From: Pseudomonas sp. B21-023
GTDB lineage: Bacteria; Pseudomonadota; Gammaproteobacteria; Pseudomonadales; Pseudomonadaceae
NCBI RefSeq assembly: GCF_024749165.1
Contig: NZ_CP087190.1
Span: 4,995,501 to 5,059,500, forward strand
DNA length: 64,000 nucleotides
Direction: 5' to 3'
The translations under genes were made by a program, and so were the position numbers. Under the pieces are notes generated by a model. The model was not told the DNA's origin. It saw only the letters and a list, made by a program, of their open reading frames with translations, and did no database searches. This document shows, piece by piece, positions 35,155 through 42,859 of the stretch. Every line of letters begins with the position of its first letter. The first letter of the stretch is position 1.

Positions 35155-36369
35155 TCAGCGCTTGCCAGTAGACGGCAAAAACACCGCCAGCAACCCAAAC
35201 AACGGCAGGAACGAGCAAACCCCGTACACATATTCGATCCCACGCAGGTCGGCCACATATCCCAGTAGCGCCGCGCCGATCCCGCCGAAACCGAACATCA
35301 GCCCGAAGAAGATCCCGGCGATCATCCCCACATTGCCCGGCACCAGCTCCTGGGCATACACCACGATGGCCGAGAACGCCGAAGCAAGCACGAAGCCGAT
35401 CAACACACTGAGCACGGTGGTCCAGAACAGGTCGGCATAGGGCAGGGCCAGGGTGAACGGTGCCACGCCGAGGATCGAGAACCAGATCACCGCCTTGCGC
35501 CCGATGCGGTCGCCGATGGGCCCGCCGAAGAAAGTGCCCGCCGCCACCGCGCCCAGGAACAGGAACAGGTGCAGCTGCGAACTGGCCACCGACAGCTGGA
35601 ACTTCTCGATCAGGTAGAAGGTGAAGTAGCTGGTGAAGCTGGCCATGTAGAAGTACTTGGAAAACACCAGCAGGCCCAGCACCACCAAGGCCATCATCAC
35701 CCGCTGGCGCGAGATGCCGTGGGTGGCCTGCACCGCCTTGCGCGCCTTGGCCTGGTTCAGGTGCTCCTTGTACCAGCGGCGCAGCATCAGGGTCACGGCA
35801 AAGAAGAACAGCCCGGCCACGCCGAACCAGGCCACGTGGGTCTGGCCGAAGGGAATGACGATTGCCGCCGCCAACAACGGGCCAAGGGCGGAGCCGGCGT
35901 TGCCGCCAACCTGGAAGCTCGACTGGGCCAGGCCGAAGCGCCCGCCCGAGGCCAGCCGGGCAATGCGCGAAGTCTCCGGGTGGAAGGTCGAGGAGCCGAT
36001 GCCCACCAGCGCCGAGGCCAGCAGGATCATCGGGAAACTGCCAACGAAGGCCAGCATCACGATACCCACCAGGGTGCACAGGGTGCCCAGCGGCAACAGG
36101 TTCGGCGTGGGCCGCTTGTCGGTGAAGAAGCCCACCCACGGCTGCAATAACGAGGCAGTGATCTGGAAGGTCAGGGTGATCAGGCCGATCTGGGCGAAGC
36201 TCAGGTTGTAGTTGGCCTTGAGCATCGGGTAGATCGCCGGCAGAACCGCCTGGATCAGGTCGTTGATCAGGTGCGCCAGGGCGCAGAAACCAATGATGCT
36301 CATCACCAGCGGCGTGGCCGGGTTTGCCGGGCTACTCGCGCTGGAAGTCGGTGTGCTGCTGATGGCCAT
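35155..36369 (-). CDS. MFS transporter, fosmidomycin-resistance (Fsr) type
   Basis: A 404-residue membrane protein with about twelve helices. LINDLIQAVLPAIYPMLKANYNLSFAQIGLITLTFQITASLLQPWVGFFTDKRP and GIGSSTFHPETSRIARLASGGR are typical of Fsr-like exporters (both are quoted in part here as landmarks near residues 34-87 and 122-145). The first ~20 residues are Ser/Pro/Ala-rich and unlikely to be structured. It shares an upstream region with a divergent FecR gene. The substrate is unknown. Confidence 0.85.
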   Translation of the reverse strand: MAISSTPTSSASSPANPATPLVMSIIGFCALAHLINDLIQAVLPAIYPMLKANYNLSFAQIGLITLTFQITASLLQPWVGFFTDKRPTPNLLPLGTLCTLVGIVMLAFVGSFPMILLASALVGIGSSTFHPETSRIARLASGGRFGLAQSSFQVGGNAGSALGPLLAAAIVIPFGQTHVAWFGVAGLFFFAVTLMLRRWYKEHLNQAKARKAVQATHGISRQRVMMALVVLGLLVFSKYFYMASFTSYFTFYLIEKFQLSVASSQLHLFLFLGAVAAGTFFGGPIGDRIGRKAVIWFSILGVAPFTLALPYADLFWTTVLSVLIGFVLASAFSAIVVYAQELVPGNVGMIAGIFFGLMFGFGGIGAALLGYVADLRGIEYVYGVCSFLPLFGLLAVFLPSTGKR

Positions 36370-36467
36370 GGGCTGGATGTCCGTCTGCGGGTTGGGATCC
36401 GATTATCGTGAAACAAATAGATACGAAGCTACCTTTTTATTTGCGCGAGCCTTCCATCCGACACGTA

Positions 36468-36486
36468 CTTGTAAATAATTCTCAAT
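36468..36486 (+). promoter_or_regulatory. Fur-box-like site upstream of the orphan fecR
   Basis: CTTGTAAATAATTCTCAAT matches 14 of 19 positions of a Pseudomonas Fur box, with an intact AATAATTCTCA half. It lies 75 bp before the FecR start and 98 bp from the divergent MFS start. Confidence 0.5.
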
Positions 36487-36561
36487 ATATTTAGCATCCT
36501 TTCTCCTCTTCCCTGTGAACGCTGGGCGAAACCGCCCGCCCTCTGCGAGCAGACCGATCCC

Positions 36562-37494
36562 ATGAGCCCGATGCCCGCCTTGCAGCCCACGCCCGACCCC
36601 GAGCAGGAAGCCCTGGACTGGTTCTCGCGCCTGCGCCAACCCGGCTGTGACGAGGCCCTGCGCCAGGCGTTCGCCAGCTGGTGCCAGGACCCGCTCAACG
36701 CCAGGGCGTATGCCCAGCTCGAAGCTTACTGGCAGCAGTTGCAGGTGCCGGCAGCCCGGCCACGACCACGGGTCGCCAAGGTGCGCCGCAGCCGTGCCGG
36801 GCTGTGCCTGGCGCTGCTGTTCCTGATGCTGGTGGCGGCACTCGCCTGGATTTACTGGCCGCTGATGCAGCGCCTGGGCAGCGAATTGCACACCGACAGC
36901 GGCGAACGCCGCAGCGTGCGCCTGGCCGACGGCTCGACCCTGCACCTGGACAGCGCCAGCGCGATGAATGTCGACCTGCGTGGCCGCACCCGCCAACTGC
37001 ACCTGGTGCAGGGCCAGGTCTACCTGGAGGTGAGGCTCGATGGCCGGGCCATGGAGGTGCAGGTCGATGACACCCGGATCCAGGTGTTCGGCACTCGCCT
37101 GCAGATCGCCCGCCATGCCGAGTACGACGAACTGGTGGTGCTCAGCGGCAAGGCCGCGGTCCTGCAGGGCGGTGACCAGCGCATGGTCAGCGCCGGCGAA
37201 CGGGTGACGTTCAGTGAATCCCGCATCAATTCCGTCGAGAAGATCGACGCCAAGCTGGTCGATGCCTGGCGCAACGGTCAGTTGAAGGCCCGGAACCTGC
37301 CGCTGGGCGAAATATTGGAGCGCCTGGCCAACTACCGTGGCCAGCGTGTCTGGATGATGAACGAGCCAACGGCCTACCAGCGGGTCAGCGGTGATTTCGA
37401 CCTCGACCACCCGGCGCAGAGCCTCGAGCGCCTGGCCGCCGATCAGCAATTGCGCCTGCACAACCTGTTTGGCCACTGGCTGATCGTGCGCTGA
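36562..37494 (+). CDS. Orphan FecR-family protein
   Basis: A 310-residue FecR: the cytoplasmic N-terminal part (EQEALDWFSRLRQPGCDEALRQAFASW, DUF4880) is followed by a membrane helix at about 82-103 (LCLALLFLMLVAALAWIYW). The periplasmic FecR domain (LADGSTLHLDSASAMNVDL, FGTRLQIARH) and an STN-like C-terminus (LPLGEILERLANYRGQRVWM) complete it. No sigma-factor gene precedes it and no receptor follows; tRNA-Met comes next. The upstream 190 bp hold a Fur-like site, as expected for a former or distant partner set. It is not closely similar to the FecR at 29046. Confidence 0.88.
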   Translation: MSPMPALQPTPDPEQEALDWFSRLRQPGCDEALRQAFASWCQDPLNARAYAQLEAYWQQLQVPAARPRPRVAKVRRSRAGLCLALLFLMLVAALAWIYWPLMQRLGSELHTDSGERRSVRLADGSTLHLDSASAMNVDLRGRTRQLHLVQGQVYLEVRLDGRAMEVQVDDTRIQVFGTRLQIARHAEYDELVVLSGKAAVLQGGDQRMVSAGERVTFSESRINSVEKIDAKLVDAWRNGQLKARNLPLGEILERLANYRGQRVWMMNEPTAYQRVSGDFDLDHPAQSLERLAADQQLRLHNLFGHWLIVR

Positions 37495-37549
37495 AGCGCC
37501 CTTCTCGGCTAAGCGTTTGAAAGGTTGGAAAATTTTTTTGAAAACGTTG

Positions 37550-37577
37550 TTGACAGGATCGCGATTCGAGCTAATAA
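37550..37577 (+). promoter_or_regulatory. tRNA-Met promoter
   Basis: -35 TTGACA (37550-37555) and -10 TAATAA (37572-37577) with a 16-bp spacer, an upstream A/T-tract resembling an UP element (about 37529-37544), and a GC-rich stretch (GCGCGCC) at the expected start, the pattern of stringently controlled stable-RNA promoters. Confidence 0.75.
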
Positions 37578-37590
37578 TGCGCGCCAAGTT

Positions 37591-37667
37591 GGCTACATAG
37601 CTCAGTTGGTTAGAGCATAGCATTCATAATGCTGGGGTCCGGGGTTCAAGTCCCTGTGTAGCCACCA
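37591..37667 (+). tRNA. tRNA-Met (CAT), elongator
   Basis: A 77-nt cloverleaf with acceptor GGCTACA/TGTAGCC, the D-arm GCTCAGTTGGTTAGAGC, anticodon loop TTCATAA (CAT), T-arm GGGTTCAAGTCCC and encoded CCA. The G1-C72 pair rules out initiator tRNA, and the acceptor sequence fits elongator Met rather than the Ile-CAT type. Confidence 0.95.
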
Positions 37668-37673
37668 CCTTCT

Positions 37674-37704
37674 AAAAGGGCTTATCGAAAGATAAGCCCT
37701 TTTT
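37674..37704 (+). terminator. Intrinsic terminator after tRNA-Met
   Basis: AAAGGGCTTATC pairs perfectly with GATAAGCCCTTT across a GAAA tetraloop and runs into TTTTTCTTT. It starts 7 bp after the tRNA CCA. Confidence 0.93.
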
Positions 37705-37721
37705 CTTTGCCCGCGAAAACG

Positions 37722-38336
37722 TTACTTCACTCCCGCCACCACCACGGCCAGCCCCAGGCCGATCAAGGCCACCCCGATTACCCGGTCAACCGTGCGCTGA
37801 CGCTCGATCATCGCCGCACGCAATCGCGCACTGGAGAAGAACACCGCCACCAGGCTGAACCAGGCCCAATGGGCGAACGACATGAACGCACCATAGGCGA
37901 AGTCCAGCGCCAGCGGGCTGCCCGGCCGCACTACCTGGGTATAGGCGCTGACCACGAACAGCATGGTCTTGGGGTTCAAGGCGTTGGTCAGAAAGCCCGT
38001 GCGCAACGCGCTCGCCACACTGGACGCACCTTGCGACAGGCCGTCTAGCTCAATGCGCGTGGTATTGGTCAGCGACTTGTAGCCCAGGTAGAGCAGGTAG
38101 CCCGCCCCTACCACCTTCATGGCCAGGAACAGTGTGGGGGTTTGGCTGATGATCACGGCAATGCCGAGCACCGTGTACAGCACATGCACCTGCACACCCA
38201 GGGCGATGCCCGCCGCAGCGGCGAGACCGGCCTTGCGGCCTTGCGCGTAACTGCTGCGGGTAACCATGGCGAAGTCGGCACCAGGGCTGATGACGGCCAG
38301 GATGGTGAACAGGGCAACGGCGATGAGTTCGTTCAC
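37722..38336 (-). CDS. LysE/RhtB-family amino-acid exporter
   Basis: A membrane protein of 204 residues with six hydrophobic helices and the family motif AVISPGADFAMVTRSSYAQGRKAGLAAAAG near the N-terminus (landmark at about residues 14-43). The GTG at 38336 lies about 10 bp after a GAGG and gives the usual start VNELIAVALFTILAVISPG; an ATG at 38363 would add nine residues. Such carriers export amino acids or homoserine lactones. A LysR-type regulator gene is divergent from it, the common layout for LysE-type exporters. Confidence 0.88.
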   Translation of the reverse strand: MNELIAVALFTILAVISPGADFAMVTRSSYAQGRKAGLAAAAGIALGVQVHVLYTVLGIAVIISQTPTLFLAMKVVGAGYLLYLGYKSLTNTTRIELDGLSQGASSVASALRTGFLTNALNPKTMLFVVSAYTQVVRPGSPLALDFAYGAFMSFAHWAWFSLVAVFFSSARLRAAMIERQRTVDRVIGVALIGLGLAVVVAGVK

Positions 38337-38464
38337 AAACAGGGATCCTCGATGAAAATTCACGGAAGATGGGATTATCCTGTTACCTGGAACGAGTAAA
38401 AATCGATTTATAGTCTGGCTAATCTGCTAGTTTTACTCACCTATCTGCATTGAATCGACTGGCC

Positions 38465-38534
38465 TATCGCGGGGCAAGCCCGCTCCCACGCGTGCTTCAC
38501 GCCGCACTCGTGGGAGTGGGCTCGCCCCGCGATA
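38465..38534. repeat. REP pair (inverted)
   Basis: TATCGCGGGGCAAGCCCGCT and its inverted partner (with GTGGG and CTCG variants) around a 20-nt spacer. Unusually it lies in the promoter region between divergent lysE-type and lysR-type genes, ending 20 bp before the regulator start. Confidence 0.85.
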
Positions 38535-38554
38535 AAGCCAGAACAGGCCAGCCC

Positions 38555-39460
38555 ATGAAACAGCCTCCCCTTACCGCCTTTCGCTACTTCGACATCGCCG
38601 CCCGCACTGAAAGCTTCGTGCGCGCCGCCGAGCACCTGCATGTCACCCACGGCGCCGTCAGCCGCCAAGTGCGCCTGCTCGAGGAAAGCCTCGGCGTGGC
38701 TTTGTTCGAACGGCGCAACCGGGCAATCTTTCTCACCCCCGCCGGTCGCGAGCTGCACAGCACCACCCAGTCGATCTTCGAGCAATTGGAGGGCGCCGTG
38801 CAGCGCCTGCAACAGCAGGCTGAAGACAACGTGCTGGTGGTCTCCTGCGAGCCGACCATCGCCATGCGCTGGCTGATCCCGCGCCTGCCGCGCTTTCACG
38901 CCGCACACCCCGACCTGCAACTGCATCTGGTGGCGGCCGGTGGGCCGGTGGACTTCGCCCGTGGCGGCATCGACCTGGCACTGCGCCGGGACGACTTCCA
39001 CTGGGATCGTCAGCTGCACAGCCTGAAAATCTGCGATGAATGGATCGGGCCGGTAGCAAGGCCAGACCTCAACGGCCAACGCCTGCTCCATAGCAGCACT
39101 CGCCCAGATGCCTGGGCGACGTGGCTGCGCCTGAGCGGCCAGCACCTCCCGCACAGGACACGCAGCGACTTCGAGCACTTCTACCTGTCGCTGCAGGCCG
39201 CCAGCGCCGGCATGGGGATGGCCATCGCCTCGGCACTGATGGTGTGCGATGAGCTGAACAACGGCCAGATGGAGGCCCCTTTCGGCTTTTTGCGCGACGG
39301 CTCCAGCTATCACCTGCTCAGCCCGCTACCACTGGACGACGGCAGCAAGCGCCAGCGCTTCGCCCAGTGGGTCGGTCAAGAATGCCGTATCTGCCTCGCT
39401 CACCTGGGCTTGCTGCAGAACGACGAACCGCCCCCGCCATCGCCGCCCCAGGTGCGATAG
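38555..39460 (+). CDS. LysR-family regulator, GcvA-like
   Basis: A 301-residue regulator starting MKQPPLTAFRYFDIAARTESFVRAAEHLHVTHGAVSRQVRLLEE, with the GcvA-type helix-turn-helix, and FARGGIDLALRR in the effector domain. The ATG at 38555 gives the normal N-terminus; the upstream frame passes through a REP. It is divergent from the LysE-type exporter and probably controls it. Its 3' end overlaps the convergent M15 peptidase gene by 61 bp. Confidence 0.88.
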   Translation: MKQPPLTAFRYFDIAARTESFVRAAEHLHVTHGAVSRQVRLLEESLGVALFERRNRAIFLTPAGRELHSTTQSIFEQLEGAVQRLQQQAEDNVLVVSCEPTIAMRWLIPRLPRFHAAHPDLQLHLVAAGGPVDFARGGIDLALRRDDFHWDRQLHSLKICDEWIGPVARPDLNGQRLLHSSTRPDAWATWLRLSGQHLPHRTRSDFEHFYLSLQAASAGMGMAIASALMVCDELNNGQMEAPFGFLRDGSSYHLLSPLPLDDGSKRQRFAQWVGQECRICLAHLGLLQNDEPPPPSPPQVR

Positions 39461-39984
39461 CCGGCCGTGTCGATATGGATGCGCCCCGAGGGGTAACGGC
39501 CAAGCCCCATGTTCCAGGCACGGCCGTGCTGCTGCCAGAAACGACACAGCGGGTTCGGGTCGGCCCAGGGCGGCAGCAGCAGGTCGACGGCGAAGGCGCG
39601 CATATGCGCGCTGCTCGGCGCGCCGCCGGCACAGGCATTGAGCCGGGGATCGCGGTAGGCCGACACCACTTCGAACTGACGCAGGACACCCTGCTGGTCC
39701 AGGGTCTGGATCAAGGCCAGCGTCGAGCGCACCGCCGGCCAATGGCTCGCCGGCGGCACCGCAAAGGGTGAAGCCTGGCACAGGCGCCAGTCCGAGGCCG
39801 AGCGCAGCAACTGATGGATCGGCACCACGCCATACAGCCGGGCGTCCACCAGCATTTCACGAAACCGGCGGTTCTCGTGGTCCCCGGCCCACTGGGCGAA
39901 CATCCACACATCACGTTCATCGGCCTGGACCGTACCCAGCCCGACCAGCGCGCTAGCCAATAGCCATATCCTGGCGCTTTTCAT
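39400..39984 (-). CDS. Secreted zinc peptidase of the M15 (D-Ala-D-Ala carboxypeptidase-like) family
   Basis: A 194-residue protein with a signal peptide (about 1-21, GTVQA). The M15 zinc site is complete: SAYRDPRLN, then H127 and D134 in SAHMRAFAVD, and H170 in HIDTAG. Relatives cleave peptidoglycan cross-links or stem peptides in the periplasm. The Gly-rich C-terminal tail (GGDGGGGSS) overlaps the convergent LysR gene and may be a late extension. Confidence 0.82.
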   Translation of the reverse strand: MKSARIWLLASALVGLGTVQADERDVWMFAQWAGDHENRRFREMLVDARLYGVVPIHQLLRSASDWRLCQASPFAVPPASHWPAVRSTLALIQTLDQQGVLRQFEVVSAYRDPRLNACAGGAPSSAHMRAFAVDLLLPPWADPNPLCRFWQQHGRAWNMGLGRYPSGRIHIDTAGYRTWGGDGGGGSSFCSKPR

Positions 39985-40049
39985 TCCCCCACCTCTTCAT
40001 CCACCATGGGCAGTCCGCCGTCCTGGCGGCCACTGACAAGGAGTTAAGC

Positions 40050-41213
40050 ATGCACAAGATTGCTGTATCGGGCCTGGCCGCCCTCGCCTTCAGCGGCCTG
40101 GCCATGGCCGACGCGCAGATCGACCTGGGCGATGCCCAGCGGGTCACCCGGTTGTTCGCATACCCCAACAACTGCAACGTGATCTGCTACCGCGACTGGT
40201 CACTGGAGAAGACCGTCGAGCACTACCTCACTCAGAGCGTGCAGCGCGACGGCTATGCCAATGCCAAGGTCACGGTGAACCGCGACAACGACAAGCTGCA
40301 CGCCAGCATCACCGGCGTGCCGGCCAGCTATATCGAACCCTTGCGCAAGCTGCTCGACAGCGGCGAGCTGGCCTACCAGGGCGCCACCCGCCTCAACCAG
40401 AAAGGCGGCTGGGACTATAGCTGGTACCTGTTCCTGCCCTTGGGCATGGCCCTGGAGAATCGCCGCAGCATCGAGTTGCTGCACTTCCCGCCGGACTATT
40501 CGCTGACCCGCTACCAGGACTACCTCAAGTCCAACACCACCGACCGCTGGGCGGAGCTTCTGACCTTCAATGGTATCGAGGCTACCCAGACCCCGGCCTA
40601 CCAGACCATCGTCGACATCGCCCCGATCGCCGCGCCGGCCAGCGCCGGCAAGGACCTGGAAGGGGTCTACAGCTACTTCAACGACTACCAGGTGCGCATG
40701 GTCAAGGAAGTGACCCTGACCCACGATGGCAAAGGCGCCTTGCCGATGGTCGCGTTCGGCGCGCCGGTACGGGCCTGGATCCAGCAACAGTATGGGCCGA
40801 AGGTGAACGTGCTCGGCCTGGTGAGCATCAGCCCCGAGGCCAACAGCGCCAAGGTGCCCGTGCTCGGCGCCAACCACCCGAGCGCGATCTGGTACGCCGC
40901 CGACCCGAAAAGCTACGACGGCGACCAGGACAAGGCCGACGCGGCCGGTTTAAAGATGATGGGCCAGGACCTCTCCGCAGCCTGCTGGCAGGCCGGCATG
41001 GGGCGCAACCCCCAGACCGATGCCAAGCTCACCCTGGATGCCTGCACCAGCAAGTGGCAGGTCACCCAGAAGAAGCAGACCTGCGAACTGTTCTACCGCA
41101 CCATTCGCGAGATGACCCCGGAGCAGGCGGCGGCCAAGTGCAATACCGGGGCGGTGACGCGCAGCTTGCGAGATCTGCGTAAACCAATCGAAGTGCAGCA
41201 CCCAGAGATCTGA
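40050..41213 (+). CDS. Secreted protein of unknown function
   Basis: A 387-residue protein with a clear signal peptide (MHKIAVSGLAALAFSGLAMA) and no membrane helix after it. Several cysteines (near residue 42 and in the last quarter) could form disulfides in the periplasm. Visible segments include YPNNCNVICYRDWSLEKTVEHYL near the start and CELFYRTIREMTPEQAAAKC near the end. I do not recognise a family. It is divergent from the M15 peptidase gene, 65 bp apart, and followed by a REP pair. Confidence 0.75.
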   Translation: MHKIAVSGLAALAFSGLAMADAQIDLGDAQRVTRLFAYPNNCNVICYRDWSLEKTVEHYLTQSVQRDGYANAKVTVNRDNDKLHASITGVPASYIEPLRKLLDSGELAYQGATRLNQKGGWDYSWYLFLPLGMALENRRSIELLHFPPDYSLTRYQDYLKSNTTDRWAELLTFNGIEATQTPAYQTIVDIAPIAAPASAGKDLEGVYSYFNDYQVRMVKEVTLTHDGKGALPMVAFGAPVRAWIQQQYGPKVNVLGLVSISPEANSAKVPVLGANHPSAIWYAADPKSYDGDQDKADAAGLKMMGQDLSAACWQAGMGRNPQTDAKLTLDACTSKWQVTQKKQTCELFYRTIREMTPEQAAAKCNTGAVTRSLRDLRKPIEVQHPEI

Positions 41214-41243
41214 GTCACTTGCACAAGGGGCCGCGATGCGGCC

Positions 41244-41316
41244 CTATCGCCGGCAAGCCGGCGCCCTCACCGGGCGCCTGACGCCATCTTTGTGGGAGCT
41301 GGCTTGCCAGCGATGG
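41244..41316. repeat. REP pair, variant core
   Basis: TATCGCCGGCAAGCCGGCGCC and the inverted TGTGGGAGCTGGCTTGCCAGCGATG, both variants of the P. putida REP, between two convergent genes. Confidence 0.75.
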
Positions 41317-41352
41317 GCGCGTAGCGGCCCCACTACAAGACAGCTCGCGAAA

Positions 41353-41808
41353 TCAATCTTCGAGCAGCGTACAGGCCATCACCAGCGCATCTTCCCGCCC
41401 ACCCGCCATCGGATAGTAGTCACGGCGCCGACCGACTTCATTGAAGCCATAGCGCTCGTACAAGCGATACGCCGACTGGTTGCTGGCGCGCACTTCCAGG
41501 AAACACTCGCGACCATTGAGCTGGTAGGCCCGCGCCATCAGGTGTTCGAGCAGGCGCAGGCCCAGGCCACAGCCCTGGTTTTCCGGCTTGACGGTAATGT
41601 TGAGCAGGTGCGCCTCATCGATGATCACGTTGATCACGCCGTGGCCGACCTGCTGCTGGCCGTCGAACATCAGCCACACTTCGTAGGACTTCAGTGCATC
41701 TTGAAAGATGCCGCGGGTCCAGGGATGGCTGAAGGCGGCATATTCGATCTTCAGCAGGGTATCCAGATCCGCCTCGGTCGCCGGGCGGAAACTGATCGAG
41801 TCACTCAT
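41353..41808 (-). CDS. rimI: Ribosomal protein S18-alanine N-acetyltransferase
   Basis: A 151-residue GNAT acetyltransferase for the N-terminal Ala of S18. The acetyl-CoA loop is QGCGLGLRLLEHLM, and ECFLEVRASNQSAYRLYERYGFNEVGRRRDYY gives the RimI signature (ExRxSNxxAxxLYxxxGF). Its start overlaps the stop of the upstream holD-like gene by 4 bp (ATGA); the same holD-rimI pairing occurs in E. coli. Confidence 0.93.
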   Translation of the reverse strand: MSDSISFRPATEADLDTLLKIEYAAFSHPWTRGIFQDALKSYEVWLMFDGQQQVGHGVINVIIDEAHLLNITVKPENQGCGLGLRLLEHLMARAYQLNGRECFLEVRASNQSAYRLYERYGFNEVGRRRDYYPMAGGREDALVMACTLLED

Positions 41809-42635
41809 TCAACACATTTCCAGCGCGCCATCAGCTGGCGCATGGCTTTCCAGACGTCCGCCTTGCGCTGCGGCTCGTCCATCAACAGTTCAAGGCCGGG
41901 CAAGGCCCAGGCATCGCCGAGCAGGTCGACCTTGAGTTCTCGGTAATAGGCTTCGTCGTCGGCCTGGCCGGCGAAGCGAATGGCCGGCAGGCCGATCAGC
42001 CACAGGCAGGCGCACGGCGCCTCTTCCAGGCGCGCGGCGATAAAGCCCTGGACAAAGTCCCGGGCGGCGTCCGGGCCCTGGTCCATGTTGCCGCGCATCA
42101 GCAACGGCCAGCGTACTGGCTCGCCAATGATCTGCGGGGCGTCCGGCAGGCCGGCGGCGCGTAGCATGTCCTTGAGCAGCAGGTAGGACGGGTCGCGGCT
42201 CTGGAACGGCTGGCCGGTGGCCAGTTCCACCAGCAGCAGACAGTCGCCGGCACGCAGCAACTGCAGGGCGAAGCGTGGCGGTGGCACAGGCGCCGGACGC
42301 GGCGCGGGGGGCTCTGCCTCGGCCTCGACCGGCTTGGCGGCGGGTTTCGGCGCACTGCCCGGGCGCGGGATCTCGATCTTCGGCCGCTCGGCACGCGCCT
42401 GAGGGGCTGCCGGGGTGGCGCTCGGCGCAGCTGCAGGAGCGGCCGGTCTCACCTCGAAGTCAACCTCATCGACCGGCGCCACCGGTAACAGCAGCTCTGG
42501 CCGCGACGGCGCGGCGAACGGCAGTTCGGCGCGCGGCAGCCAGTGCACCACTTGCATGGCGGACAGGTAGGCGCGGCGGCGGGACTCGATCAGCAAGGCG
42601 CGGGTATCCGGTGGATAGTCGAAACAGTCGGGCAT
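41805..42635 (-). CDS. holD: Probable DNA polymerase III psi subunit (HolD) with Pro/Ala-rich insert
   Basis: A 276-residue protein. Residues 1-60 (RRAYLSAMQVVHWLPRAELPFAAP) contain the kind of short N-terminal peptide by which psi binds the clamp loader. About 65-135 is a Pro/Ala-rich linker, and the C-terminal 140 residues form a compact alpha/beta domain (LQLLRAGDCLLLVELATGQPF). The linker makes automated systems call it TonB-like, but there is no membrane anchor. Position directly before rimI, with a 4-bp overlap, and a psi subunit identified at the same locus in P. aeruginosa (as I recall, PA4679) support HolD. Start at 42635 avoids a REP-derived leader. Confidence 0.72.
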   Translation of the reverse strand: MPDCFDYPPDTRALLIESRRRAYLSAMQVVHWLPRAELPFAAPSRPELLLPVAPVDEVDFEVRPAAPAAAPSATPAAPQARAERPKIEIPRPGSAPKPAAKPVEAEAEPPAPRPAPVPPPRFALQLLRAGDCLLLVELATGQPFQSRDPSYLLLKDMLRAAGLPDAPQIIGEPVRWPLLMRGNMDQGPDAARDFVQGFIAARLEEAPCACLWLIGLPAIRFAGQADDEAYYRELKVDLLGDAWALPGLELLMDEPQRKADVWKAMRQLMARWKCVE

Positions 42636-42677
42636 TCTAACGCTGTTGACCTGGATGCGCCGCAACAGATTGTCGGC

Positions 42678-42741
42678 CATCGCGGGGCAAGCCCGCTCCC
42701 ACGCCTGCCTTAGGACGTGGGAGCGGGCTTGCCCCGCGATG
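42678..42741. repeat. REP pair (inverted)
   Basis: Two nearly perfect P. putida REPs (CATCGCGGGGCAAGCCCGCT) in inverted orientation, upstream of both the holD-like gene (minus) and mksF (plus). Confidence 0.88.
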
Positions 42742-42859
42742 AGGCCGGTGAATCCCCCAAAAGGATCAGGGTTATCCCCATAACAGACCAAGGGGTGAAA
42801 TCCTCCCCCCCGGATGCAGTACAATCGCCGCTTTTATTTGGCAACGAGTCGACCCGCCA

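Noticed and set aside
41805..42635. TonB energy transducer
   Set aside because: Pro/Ala-rich linker only; there is no N-terminal membrane anchor or TonB C-terminal domain, and the position is that of holD.
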